Below, in pieces: positions 12,328-22,412 of a stretch of 64,000 nucleotides of DNA (position 1 is its first letter; each line of letters opens with the position of its first letter). The stretch comes from Paratinospora sagittata (lineage: Eukaryota; Streptophyta; Magnoliopsida; Ranunculales; Menispermaceae), in assembly GCA_035771175.1 (NCBI GenBank), contig CM069607.1:15322001-15386000 (forward strand), read 5' to 3'. The notes below the pieces were generated by a model. That model saw only the letters and a program-made list of their open reading frames with translations. It had not been told where the DNA came from and did not search any database. The position numbers and the translations under genes were made by a program.

Positions 12328-14490
12328 TGTCACGACGCCCCTGACGTAGGCTGACGTCATGACCGGCACAGTGTACTATACACTGTACATACCCATATAT
12401 AGTATATAATACACTGTCAGCCTTCGCGTAGTCTCACAATCAATCCCAAAATTTATAGTAATTTTTTTTTTCAATATACCACAAATCACAACCAATATAG
12501 ATCTCTATAATCATTCCCTTCCTTCACACATCACATTTTCATTTCATCATCCAATATATTAAACTATCTATGCCCACACATCCCATCTAGATGATAATTC
12601 ATATATATATAATGTGTGATAAGTATACATATCAAAATAACAAAAATATAATCTATTTCCTCCAAGCATACATACACATACCAGACGAAGGCTCACGTGA
12701 GTATCACTCACGGAATTTTCCTTTTCCCTTCGACTCAATACCTGAAATATTGGAGGAAATGGGGTGAGCAAACAACAGCTCAGTGAATATAGTTTTGAGA
12801 TGACAATTATATACATTTAGAGAAATATGACATTTAAAATCATTTCAAACACTTATGCAACACATGCATCATTCAACGAATATATTATACATGTCAACAA
12901 CATAAATTTCATGAGTTTTTCATAATACAATGCACAATCTCCCTCCTCCGCAAGGCAAGAGAGTGAGTCTAACCCTTGTATCTCATTACCCAATTCACAG
13001 TCATTTCAAGGATCGCAACCCTTGTTAAGACAGACCTACTGACAATGAGGACTCGCAAAACCTCATCCGGGTCTAATTCCTAACGAAATGACAATGAGGA
13101 TTCGCAAAGCCTCATCATTACAAACTCCAATGCTAAAATCAGTTTGCATGCCCATAAAACTCAATGTATATATAAATATACCATGCCTACAATCAAACAT
13201 TTTATATATGTATAATGTCATACAAGAACCAAATCAAGAAAACTATACTCACAATACAACACGTTCAACTTAAACCCAATCATCATCGCTTTCGAGTCCA
13301 GCTCCAAGTTAAATCCAACTAATTTAACCTGTCACAATCACTCCATAATTCAATTTCATGTATTCATATCTATTTACATTTTTAATTTCTCAACTCACTT
13401 CAAATCACAATAAATCCATTTAGGACTCATAAGCAGTTGAAGAAACTACTAAATCGTTTCTGTGGTCAATCTAGATATTTCCACAAGAAAGAACAGTGAA
13501 AATAGATGTCCAAATCATATTTTCACGACACCATATCCTTAGTTACTAAAACGATCAAAGCATATCCAAATATCATGTTCCAACGTCCGGAATTCAGTTC
13601 TTCACGATTCTATGATCTCAAACTGGGGTTTCATTGGGTTCACATCACTGTGCACAGTACTATTCACATTACTGATCAATGTTCACTATTCACTATGTAC
13701 TGTACACTATTTACTGTAACTATTCACTGTGCACTATTCACTATTCACTATTCACTATTCATCACTATTCATCCGAAAGATGTAAATTGTATTAAAATTG
13801 TCAAACGGTCTCCAAAACGCATGAAATAGAATCTAACCACAGATTCGGAGTCCCGACAGTCCAGAGAGTGTTTTTCTACCTTCATAGCGGATTTTCCATT
13901 AACGTTGGGTCAAAACCCCAATTTTTGAAAAAATACCATAAAACGACTCCCACAGCTAAAATTAGTCTGCTAGAATCGTTACATCTAGCTTATATAGTAA
14001 TTTCACGAAGGAATAGACTGAAAATCACTTACCAGAAGTCCAGATTTCGCGCGAATCACGCGTTCCTCTTTTCTTTCCTCCTCTTCTTCTTCTTTCTTTC
14101 GTTTTCTCCTTATGCTTCTCCAGCAACTGCGTTAATTTTGATTTTATTTTTTTATTTTATTTTTTTATTCTTTTTTTATTTTGTCTTCTTCTGAATACTA
14201 TTTACGATACTATTTGATGAACAGTACCTTATAAATAGTACACTTACTATTTAAATACTGTTCATTATTTTATTTTATTTTATCTTTTTATTCGTTCTTC
14301 TTCTTCATACACTCAATCCACATTTTTAAGTAACCAATCATACACAGGTATATTTGTCTTTTTCTTTATACACTCAATCATACACGTATATTTAGTTCTT
14401 ACGTATAAAATACGTGTATTCTCAAGTGTATAGTTAGCTCTTGCATAGAAAATATGTGTATGTATTTAAGTAAATTTACGGGGTGTTACA
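12328..14490 (-). repeat. B1 5' LTR
   Basis: 2163 bp, near-identical to 5990-8132. Minus strand TGTAACACCCCG...GTCGTGACA. It is about 20 bp longer than the 3' LTR, through differences in the heptamer tract and in T-rich runs. Confidence 0.95.
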
Positions 14491-14495
14491 TGTCC
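14491..14495. repeat. Target-site duplication of B1, right
   Basis: TGTCC, a copy of 5985-5989. Confidence 0.95.
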
Positions 14496-15357
14496 ATCCC
14501 CACGAAATTCCGGGTTCTCATTGTACTTCCCTCTCCAAAAAAATATCAATAATAGTGAACATTACTTCTAACTATTCTGTGTATCATAAACCACATACGT
14601 CCCTAGGTGGTGCTTATGTATGATGCCAATGCATGAACAGGTCCGGTCTTTACTAACATTAGACAGGATTTGACAACGTCTAGTGATTCGTATCAGGGTC
14701 GGTATCACTACGTGTAAGGTTAGGACATTCAGTATCACTTATACAAGCTGATAGCTTTCAAGTGAGACCAACCAGATCAGTCTCTAGCTTGAGATGTGAG
14801 ACACGAGGTATGCTTAATACCAATCGTCTAGAGCAGCACGTTGCCACTTGTTCACTATTTAAAGTTACTGAGGACAAGACTGAGTATGGTTGAAAAAAAT
14901 TGACCACTAATCCAGCATAGTAACAACGTAATACATAAACTCCAAATATACAGGCATAAGTATGACAAATATGAACATTATACGCAATAATGCAGTGTAA
15001 ATGAATAGTAGACATAATAATAAATGAATGTAAACTTTAATAAAAGTTATAAGACACACAAACCTATGTTTCGTTCTCCACCTTCAGATAATAACTCATT
15101 TGAGAGCTGGCTCCTTCCCTCGGGAAGAACCGCGTTGCACCGCGAAGAGAGTCTAGAAAATAGAGTCTCAAAGAGAAAAGAGAAAAACTCAAGGAAAATG
15201 AGAGAAAGGAGAGAGAAATCAAGTGATTTGGTGTGAGAAATGAGCAGGGGGGTTCCTTAAATAGGAAAGAAGTGCCCGAATGTTCGGGCGGGTGCCTGAA
15301 CATTCAAGCATGTGCCCGAAGTTCAATTTTTTTTTTGTGCAAACCTAGAATGTTACA
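14496..15357 (-). mobile_element. Family A gypsy 3' LTR, inner part (copy A)
   Basis: This continues the LTR interrupted at 5989 and ends, on the plus strand, in ...CTAGAATGTTACA at 15357 (minus-strand start TGTAACATTCTAGG). It contains, in minus-strand order, about three diverged copies of the 20-bp GAAnnTTC repeat, a TATTTAAGG box near 15256-15264, and the TTTCGTTCTCCACC segment just outside the part of the LTR that forms the 52.7-64 kb array. Confidence 0.9.
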
Positions 15358-15376
15358 CTCTACCCCCCTTAAAAGA
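15358..15376 (-). promoter_or_regulatory. Polypurine tract, copy A
   Basis: Minus strand CTTTTAAGGGGGGTAGAG next to the LTR start. It is nearly identical to 47491-47508 and 21765-21783 of the sister copies. Confidence 0.85.
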
Positions 15377-15392
15377 ATTTCGCCCTCGAAAT
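15377..15392 (-). promoter_or_regulatory. Pre-PPT hairpin ATTTCG/CGAAAT, copy A
   Basis: Perfect 6-bp stem with loop AGGG on the minus strand. Its first base is the last base of the TGA stop of the downstream ORF, so translation ends exactly at the hairpin. Confidence 0.8.
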
Positions 15393-15913
15393 CAGTCCAA
15401 GTAGTCATGATTGCTATCAGTGTGAGATTCGCCGCCATCGTCATCATTCGCTAGCTCAGGGTAGTGCCTGTAAGGTCCTTGAATAGAACTGTGGGCGGTA
15501 GAATCCTCAACATCATGAAACCATGAAGAGCAAATGGAGTCGGATTCGTCCTCAGAAGTGTCCGACCTTTGCCTAATGGATGGTGGTGTAGGGCTTTGTA
15601 GGTTGCATTGTTTAAAGGGAGGTAGGTTGAGTGGTGGGATGCTTTTTCGTGTTGTTGCTCGAATCCGGTCGCTTGGCAATTTTGGTAGAAGATCCTGCCA
15701 GGATGAGGGCACAAAATTGTTTCGGGCAAAATTGTTACAAAAAAGCTATGCACGCTTTGGCGATAAGGATCGCTGTCTGTGGGGTGGTGGAGTTGGTGAT
15801 GCAAAGTAGTTGTGGCTTGACTCAGATCCTGAAGGAGTCGTTATAGGTTGCCAAAGAGGCCATTGCGTGTGTGCATCACTACCTCCATCGGTACTATTTT
15901 CAAACATCTGCAT
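15392..15913 (-). pseudogene. Conserved 173-codon ORF downstream of pol (copy A)
   Basis: Function unknown. The frame begins ATG at 15913 (a second ATG lies two codons on) and ends TGA at 15392, interrupted once by TAG at 15746-15748 (codon 56). The element C copy has Trp (TGG) at that codon. Visible features are a Gln/Trp/Pro N-terminal segment (DAHTQWPLWQP), a basic/Ser patch (HRQRSLSP), VPSSWQDLLPKLP, an acidic stretch SEDESDSIC, then WFHDVEDST, PELANDDDG and the end DSNHDYLD. There is no transmembrane segment or Cys/His cluster, so it is not an obvious env or nucleocapsid. Copies C (21800-22322) and E (46978-47474) hold the same frame in the same place, and indels of 15 and 3 bp between copies keep the frame. 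It was probably expressed from the retrotransposon RNA. Confidence 0.7.
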
Positions 15914-16004
15914 AGTTATTTAAGTGAACCGATCTATTAAGATATTGTAAACAAAGTTCCATCATTTTATTGATAAGTGAAAAAGTACAATATCACATCA
16001 TCAA

Positions 16005-17111
16005 TTATTGACTTGAAAACAATTCAGGGTATTTCAATTTAATTGTTTCTTCTAGTTCCCATGTTGCTTCCTCAACTCCGTGGTGATCCCAGAGCACTTT
16101 CACATGTGGTATGCTACGTCGTCTTAGTTCTTGAGTTTTTCTATCCAGAATCTATAGCCCTATCTTTTTATACTCATTTCCTTCCTCAACTTGAACCTCG
16201 ACTAGAGGGATGATATGCAAAGGATCAGGACGATACTTTCGATGCATAGATACGTGAAAAACATCATGAACCTTAGATATGGATGATGGAAGGGATAAAT
16301 GATAGGATAGTTTGCAAATACGTTCAATAATTTGAAATGGATCAATATATCGTGGGGAAAGCTTTCCTTTGATCCCAAAACGTTTGACACCTCTTGTAGG
16401 CTGAACTTTTAGAAAAACCAAGTCCCCCTTATCAAATTCTAGAGGCTGTATTTGCTTGTCAGCATAGCTCTTCTGGCGACTTTCCCAAAACTTTATGTGA
16501 ATCGAGGATCTCGATCAGAGACGATCATGAGTGGTCTGCCATGGAGGCATACGATCTTTTTTTCATACAATTTGGCAAGCTTGGCGGGGTTATCCGTGAA
16601 CCTTATAGGTAGAAAGTGTGCAGACTTTGTAAGTCTGTCAATGATAACCCATATAGCATCTTGCCCTTTGTTATTTCGAGGCAAGGCTGTAACAAAATCC
16701 ATTACAATGTTCTCCCACTTCCATTCTCCAATAGGTAAAGGCTGGAGAAGTCTAGAGGGAAGTCTACGTTCTGCCTTAACTTGCTGGCAAATGAGACATC
16801 TAACAACGAAGTCTGCAATAGCCTCCAGAAAACCAGAATTGTCGCTTGACATCCTTGTACATCTTGTCTCCCCCAGGATGCATAGCGAACCTGGAACACA
16901 ACATTTCAGTGAGCACTTCTTTCCGAACCTCGGGATCGTTCGGTAAACAGAGATATTTTTTGTAAAACACTGCTTCGTCTTTAGAGACCGACCCGTGAGG
17001 AAGGTCCTGTCCATTGAGTAGAAGTTCTCGTTTCTCCATTAACATAGGGTCGTTGGCTTGAGCTGCTGAAATCTTTCTAATATGCTCAGAATTGGCTGAT
17101 AATTGAGAGAG
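16005..17111 (-). pseudogene. Gypsy integrase with C-terminal chromodomain (copy A)
   Basis: The integrase inserts the cDNA, and the chromodomain is thought to direct it to particular chromatin. Minus strand, from 17111: the RNase H-integrase linker, the zinc-binding region (RFAMHPGGDKMYKDVKRQFWF), CLICQQVKAE, then the catalytic core with MDFVTALPRNNKGQDAIWVIIDRLTKSAHF and SDRDPRF. The core is then joined directly to RQKSYADK and the C-terminal GKLSPRYIDPFQI block. The segment with the third catalytic residue (Glu) and PYEALYGRP is therefore deleted near 16490. A chromodomain-like tail (VKVLWDHHGVEEATWELE) ends at the stop at 16005. Several frameshifts and stops are present. Confidence 0.85.
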
Positions 17112-18430
17112 TCATGGTCTTGCTCCCTCTTTAATCAGTCGTAGGCTAAAGTTCTCTATCTCTGTAGCCAACTTTCCCATCTCGAAGTTAAGAGGGCAAG
17201 CAACATAAAATTTTCTATTCAGGGCATCTCCCACAAAATTGTCATTACCGGGATGGTATTGGAGTTGAAAGTCAAAATCTTTCAAGAATTCCAACCATCG
17301 TCTTTGGCAGAGGTTTAGGTTTCTCTGAGTGTAGATGTACTTAAGACTCTTGTGATCCAAGAAGACCTCAAACCGTTCATCGTATAGGTAATGACGCCAT
17401 AACTTCAGTGCGAATACGATAGCTGCAAGCTCCAAGTCATGCGTTGGGTAATTACCCTCATGAATCTTTAGTTGCCTCAAAACATAAGCAATAACTTGGC
17501 CTTCTTGCATTAGTAATGGACTTAAGCCTTGGAGAGAGGCTTCAGTGTATAGTGAAAATCATACTCCATTTCGTGGAGTGATTAGTATTGGTGCTGTCGT
17601 GAGGTGCTTCTTCAATTCTTGAAATGACGATTCACAGGCAGGATTCCAGATGAATCGAATGTCTTTCTGAGTGAGCTTGGTCATAGGTTCAACAATCTTT
17701 GAGAAATCCTTGATGAAGCGTCTATAGTAGCCAGCCAAACCAAGAAAACTCCAAATTTGAGTAATAGTGGTAGGCTGCTTCCAGTTTAAAACCGCTTCAA
17801 CCTTAGAAGGATCTACCTCAATGCCATTGCCTGAAACCACATGGCCTAGGAATTGTTCGCCCAAAATTCGCACTTACTCAACTTTGCATACAATTGGTGG
17901 CTTCTCAAGGTCTGGAGGACAATCCTCAGATGTATCTTATGGTCTTCCTCGGTTGAGGAATATATCAAGATATCATCCACAAAGACCACCACAAATCAGT
18001 CAAAATATTGCCTAAAGATGCGGTTCATCAAATCTATGAACGCAGCAGGTGCATTTGTTAGACCAAACAACATAACCAAGAACTCATAGTGACCGTACTG
18101 AGTTCTGAATGCCGTCTTGGTAATGTCTGACTCTCTAATCCGGAGATGATGATAATCGGATAGTAAATCAATCTTAGAGAAGTATTCGGCATCTCTAAGT
18201 TGGTCGAACAAGTCATCAATCCTGGGTAGTGGATATTTGTTCTTGATGGTGACATTATTCAACTTGTGATAGTCGATGCAAAGTCGTAACGAACCATCCT
18301 TTTTGCCAACAAACAGAACTGGACCGCCCCAGGGTGATGAACTTTTCTTGATGAAGCCATTAGTCTCCTAGTCCTTCAGTTGTTTGTCCAACTCAACCAG
18401 CTCGATGTTGGACATTAGATATTACTTGGA
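17112..18430 (-). pseudogene. Gypsy reverse transcriptase-RNase H (copy A)
   Basis: Reverse transcriptase motifs run on the minus strand from about 18400: [23 protein letters not shown], the [18 protein letters not shown] block and the catalytic FVDD (about 17965-17985). Then come the thumb ([16 protein letters not shown]) and RNase H ([36 protein letters not shown]). A TGA at 17996-17998 replaces the CGA (Arg) found in copy E. The first RNase H acidic residue is Glu (YTEAS) where copy E has Asp (YTDAS). A deletion near 17865 shifts the frame. The protein is inactive. Confidence 0.88.
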
Positions 18431-18985
18431 CATCATGTACTTCGAGAAGGTACAATGCTGGTGATTCATTGTCATCACCAAGGGATAGAGCTCGAAGCTA
18501 TGCCTTGAGAAGTGCAACAGTCGAGTTGTGTATTTACTTCCTCGTTCCCTGAATCTTGACAAACTTGCTAATGGGCAAGGTTAACGGAACTTTCTTCTTC
18601 ATACAATCGATCTTTGCATTCAGTGGTGTGAGCCAATCCATGCCGAGGATGATGTCAAAGTTTTCAATGTCCATCACAAAAATATCTACAAATATTATTT
18701 GTTCTGACATTCGAAGCTCACATCGAGAACACTGCAAATTCACGTCAGTACCAGATCCTAACGGTGATGTGTCATGGATTGTGATGTCTGTAGGTTCAGG
18801 ATGCAACCCTAAATGCCTTACTAATGCAGAAGATATAAAGGAATGTGTAGCACCCGAAGCGAACAAGACATGCACCATTGTATTGAACAAGAGAAATGTA
18901 CCTTCGACTACATTGTTGTCTGGGAGAGGTTGTTGAGCGATGGCAAACGATTTGACCTGGTTCCGTTGTCCCTGGTTCTGCTCTA
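18431..18985 (-). pseudogene. Gypsy gag C-terminus and aspartic protease (copy A)
   Basis: The minus-strand frame at 18534-18890 reads FNTMVHVLFASGATHSFISS, where copy E has the protease triad region DSGATHS. The catalytic Asp is Ala here. It continues to DIENFDIILGMDWL. Upstream only a short piece of gag (about 18890-18985) remains before homology to other copies stops near 18985, where the LTR-like block 18986-20442 starts. The rest of gag and the 5' LTR are missing. Confidence 0.85.
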
Positions 18986-19159
18986 ATCGATATTGCTTAA
19001 ACGTTTTTCAAAACCATGCACAAATCACTTGCATATTTGCATATTTTGATCATACGCTTTATGGTATTTCAAATGATTTAATTTTCTATGTTTAATTTGA
19101 AATTTACCGAGTTTTTATTCGCATTTATCATATTTTTAATCAAATGTCAAAAACTATTT

Positions 19160-19890
19160 TTAAAGTCTTTCAAGACGCTAATGACTTAGCAACGCTCTCC
19201 TGAACTTTATAAGTCAGGACGCTAATGACTCATTAGGACGCTAATAACATTCAAGGTTGAATTGAACTGATTCATTAAGACACTCACTTGTAAGTAGCGG
19301 CCTCACTACGAATCAACCTTTGAAGTTGTCAGGACGCTGATTGTGAATCAGCTTGCTGAAAGATCTCTGAGAGTCTAAGTTCTTCAAAGATGTTGTCTTT
19401 AAGGACCCAAATAGTTATAACTTGGATAAACTATCAAGATGCTACCTGAAGCTTGCTGAAAGACAAACTTATATAGTTGTAGCGCCCTCATCTTTGGGAA
19501 CCAACTTAATAACTTTCAGAACACTGATTGTCCTTCAGCGTACTTGGTTTTGTTTTTCAAATGTTTTAAAATGACAGAACGCTTACATAGTTGTAGTGCC
19601 CTTGTGTTTTATGTTTTAAAAGGTAGGACGCTTACTCAACAAAATAGCACCCTCATGTACTTAATTGTTTTAAAACAAAGCAAGACACTAACTGTGCATT
19701 AATGCCCTCAGGGTTAAGTCACTTATGCCACAAAGAAAGTCAGGACGCTTACGAGTTAGTAGTGCTCTCTCTTCATTGTTTAGCAGGACGCTTATACATA
19801 ATGAGCGCCCTCAAGGAACAAAACAACAAAGTTGATATTATGCGTCAGGACGCTGATTACGGAATCAGGACGCTAATTCAACAACCGTCA
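19160..19890 (+). repeat. Cluster of AGGACGCT / AGCGCCCT motifs
   Basis: The octamer AGGACGCT or a one-base variant occurs about ten times (for example near 19224, 19236, 19334, 19625, 19743, 19785, 19850, 19865). It alternates with AGCGCCCTC or variants (for example near 19485 and 19805). The second is nearly the reverse complement of the first, so neighbours can form short hairpins. The spacing is irregular. Confidence 0.7.
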
Positions 19891-20149
19891 CTGTTCTAAC
19901 AAGTACACTATATCAGCCTACTTTTTTAGAACAGATCTTTGCACAGAATCCTTTTCAGATTTATCAAAGATCTTCTCTGATACATGAATCAAGTTTTTCT
20001 AAAACTTTCCTTATTCATGTAATCTAAAGAGAATCATAATGTTAGTGAAAATTACAGTTACCATTTTCATATAACATTCTAGTCGTTGTATGCAAACGCT
20101 CACATTGTATTTGAATTTCAAATGTCTAACGGCTATTATCTACTAGGCC

Positions 20150-20157
20150 TATAAATA
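20150..20157 (+). promoter_or_regulatory. TATA box of the LTR-like block
   Basis: TATAAATA after a GC-poor stretch and downstream of the motif cluster, as in an LTR U3 promoter. Motif-based only. Confidence 0.5.
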
Positions 20158-20442
20158 CCAAGATTTTGGATCAAACAACTCGCCGATAATTTTTATTGTG
20201 CCAAAAACGTTTTGAATGTTAGACAGTGTTAAATCTTTTAAAAGTTTTCAAATGTTTTAAGTTTTCAAAGTATTCTTCATTGATACTTTACTTAGTCAAA
20301 AGATTTTCATATTGAGCTATAATTATATTTTATCTTCGAAAATCTATTTTGAACTGGTTTCTACTCAAATTCTCAGCCTGGATTTATACTTAACATCAAT
20401 CAGGCTGATAAAGGAATTTGAGAAATAGTTCATGAGAGATAC

Positions 20443-21764
20443 TGTCACACCCCGCCCGGACGCGCCTAAACTGGCGGGACACTCACGAACGGGGCGCGAA
20501 TTGATATCACAACAATAGCAAAGTTCGCGAAAACACGGTTAAGTACAAGTCTGATTTCATTAATTTCAGAATATAGTTGTACATGAAATAATTAAGGGAA
20601 CATTATTCCAAAATCCCCAATGAATAATACAAAGGGTACAAAATGTAGGCCCAAAAACCTGCACCCAGTTCACCCTAATCTCCTGTGAAAAATTGGATGA
20701 CAACGGGGTGAGCTACACGCTCAGTGGGTAAAATAGTTCGTGAATATAACAATTAATAAAGCAAACTTCATAATCAAATATCTTAAATACACATCAGAGC
20801 ATCATAATCAATCCAACATGTACGCATGCATGACACCGTCTCGTATTGGTTTGATGATTGTACATCGCCTGAGTTCACGTACAGATGTCCTTCCCCAGGA
20901 GTAGCCAGGTTCTCATTCTACGTCCCTCTCCAGAGAAATATAATGAATAGTGAGCATTGCTTCTAACTATTCTATGAATCATAAACCACATACGTCCCTA
21001 GGTGGTGCTATGTATGATTCCAATGCATGAGCTGGTCCGGTCTTTACTTAACATTTAGACGGGATTTGGCAACGTCTGGTGATCCTTATAAGGGTCGGTA
21101 TAAAGACGTGCAAGGTTAGGACATTCAGTATTACTTGTATAAGCTGATAGCTTTCAAATAAGACCAACCAGATCAGTCTCCAGTTGAGAGGTGAGACACG
21201 AGGTCTACTTAAATATCAATCGTCTAGAGCAGCACGCTGCCTCCCGTTCACTATTTAAAGTTACTGAGGACAAGACTGAGTCTGGTTGAGCCAGATTGAC
21301 CACTAATCAGGCATAACAACAGTGTAATACATGAACTCCAAATATGCAGGCATAAGTATGACAACTATAAACATTATACGCAATAATGCAGTGTAAATGA
21401 ATAGTAGACATAATGATAAATGAATGTAAACTTTAATAAAAGTTATAAGACACGCAAACATATGTTTCGTTCCCCACCTTCAGATAAAAACTCCTTTGAA
21501 AACTGGCGCCTTTCCCCGGGCAGAACCGTGTTGCACCGCACAAAGAGTCGGGGAAAGAGAGTCTCGAAAGAGAAGACAAAAGCTCAAAATGAGTGAAAGT
21601 GAGAAGAAAAATCACAAGGAGGAGTGATTTTGGTGTGAGAAATGAGGAGGGGGAGGGGTTCCTTAAATACGAAAAATTGGGGCTGAACGTTCGGGCGTTG
21701 CGCCTAAAAATTCGGGCAGGTACCCGAGACAACTTTTTTTTTTGTGCAAACCTAGGGTATTACA
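20443..21764 (-). mobile_element. Family A gypsy 3' LTR (copy C)
   Basis: 1322 bp. On the plus strand it starts TGTCACACCCCG and ends CTAGGGTATTACA. It has one copy of the 75-bp CACGTACAGATGTCC...CGTCCCTC unit, whereas other family A LTRs and the array have two. TATTTAAGG lies near 21664-21672. It belongs to the minus-strand element continuing to 24123. Confidence 0.93.
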
Positions 21765-21800
21765 CTCTACCCCCCCTTAAAAGGATTTCGCCCTCGAAAT
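21765..21800 (-). promoter_or_regulatory. PPT and pre-PPT hairpin, copy C
   Basis: Minus strand ATTTCG-AGGG-CGAAAT hairpin (21785-21800), then CCTTTTAAGGGGGGGTAGAG next to the LTR. The hairpin again begins at the TGA stop of the downstream ORF. Confidence 0.82.
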
Positions 21801-22322
21801 CATTCCAAGTAGTCATGATGGCTATCTGCGTGAGATTTACTGCCGTCGTCATCGTTTGCTAGCTCAAGGTAGTGCCTGTAAGGTGCCTGAATGGCACTGT
21901 GGCCGGTGGAATCGTCAACATCATGAAACCATGGAGAGCAAATGGAGTTGGATTCGTCCTCAAAAGGTTCCAACCTTTGCTCAATAGATGGCGGTGTAAG
22001 GCTTCGCTGGTTGCATCGTTTAAGGGAAGGGAGGTTAAGCGGTGGGATGTTTTCTCGTGCTGTTGTTCGAATCCGGCTAGCTGGTAATTTTTGGTAGAAG
22101 ATCCTGCCAAGATGAGGGCACGGGATTATTGTGGGAAAAATTGTTACGAAAAATCCATGCACGCTCTGGCGATAAGGATCGTTGTCTGTGTGGCGATGGA
22201 GTTGGTGATGCAAAGTGGTTGTGACTGGACTCAAATCCTGAAGGAGTCGCCACAGGTTGCCAAGGAGGCCATTGTGTGTGTGCATCACTATATCCATCGA
22301 TATTATTTTCAGACATCTGCAT
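21800..22322 (-). pseudogene. Conserved 173-codon ORF downstream of pol (copy C)
   Basis: This is the best-preserved copy of the accessory ORF; function unknown. It starts MQMSENNIDGYSDAHTQW at 22322 and has Trp at codon 56 (22155-22157). It is broken only by one extra A in an A-run near 22085-22090, after SSWQDLLPK. Past that shift the frame continues to TGA at 21800 (SEDES-like acidic region, WFHDVDDSTGHSAIQ, LANDDDG, DSHHDYLE). Allowing for the extra base, the length equals copy A exactly. It lies about 90 bp after the pol stop and directly before the hairpin and polypurine tract. Ser/Pro/Asp-rich, no membrane segment. Confidence 0.72.
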
Positions 22323-22412
22323 AGTTATTCAAGTGAAACGATGTATTAAGATATTTGTAACCAAAGTTTCATCATTTTATTGATAAGTGAAATAGTACAA
22401 TGTATCACATCA

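Larger units (their letters stand above)
5990..14490 (-). mobile_element. Complete LTR retrotransposon B1 (non-autonomous)
   Basis: An 8.5 kb element bounded by 2.1-kb direct LTRs (5990-8132 and 12328-14490) and the duplication TGTCC, inserted in the family A LTR. Orientation is minus: the primer binding site lies beside the right LTR and the polypurine tract beside the left one. The LTRs differ at only about a dozen positions over the first 1.1 kb compared by eye, so the insertion is young. The 4.2 kb interior is a shrunken and mutated relative of the B2 gag-pol, and its longest frames are about 125 codons. B1 must have depended on proteins supplied by another element. Confidence 0.95.
18986..20442 (+). 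mobile_element. LTR-like block, unclassified
   Basis: This stretch is unrelated to the flanking family A sequence. It has the composition of an LTR: a repeat-rich upstream part (19160-19890), then a TATA box (20150-20157) and about 290 bp of downstream sequence cut by the family A LTR at 20443. No coding region was recognised. The left end is a sharp junction with gag of copy A. I could not define its terminal dinucleotides or family. Confidence 0.5.

Noticed and set aside
13868..14194. 108-codon frame ending in a Phe/Leu-rich stretch that looks like a membrane protein
   Set aside because: It is a T-rich tract of the B1 LTR, and the frame is on the strand opposite to the element.
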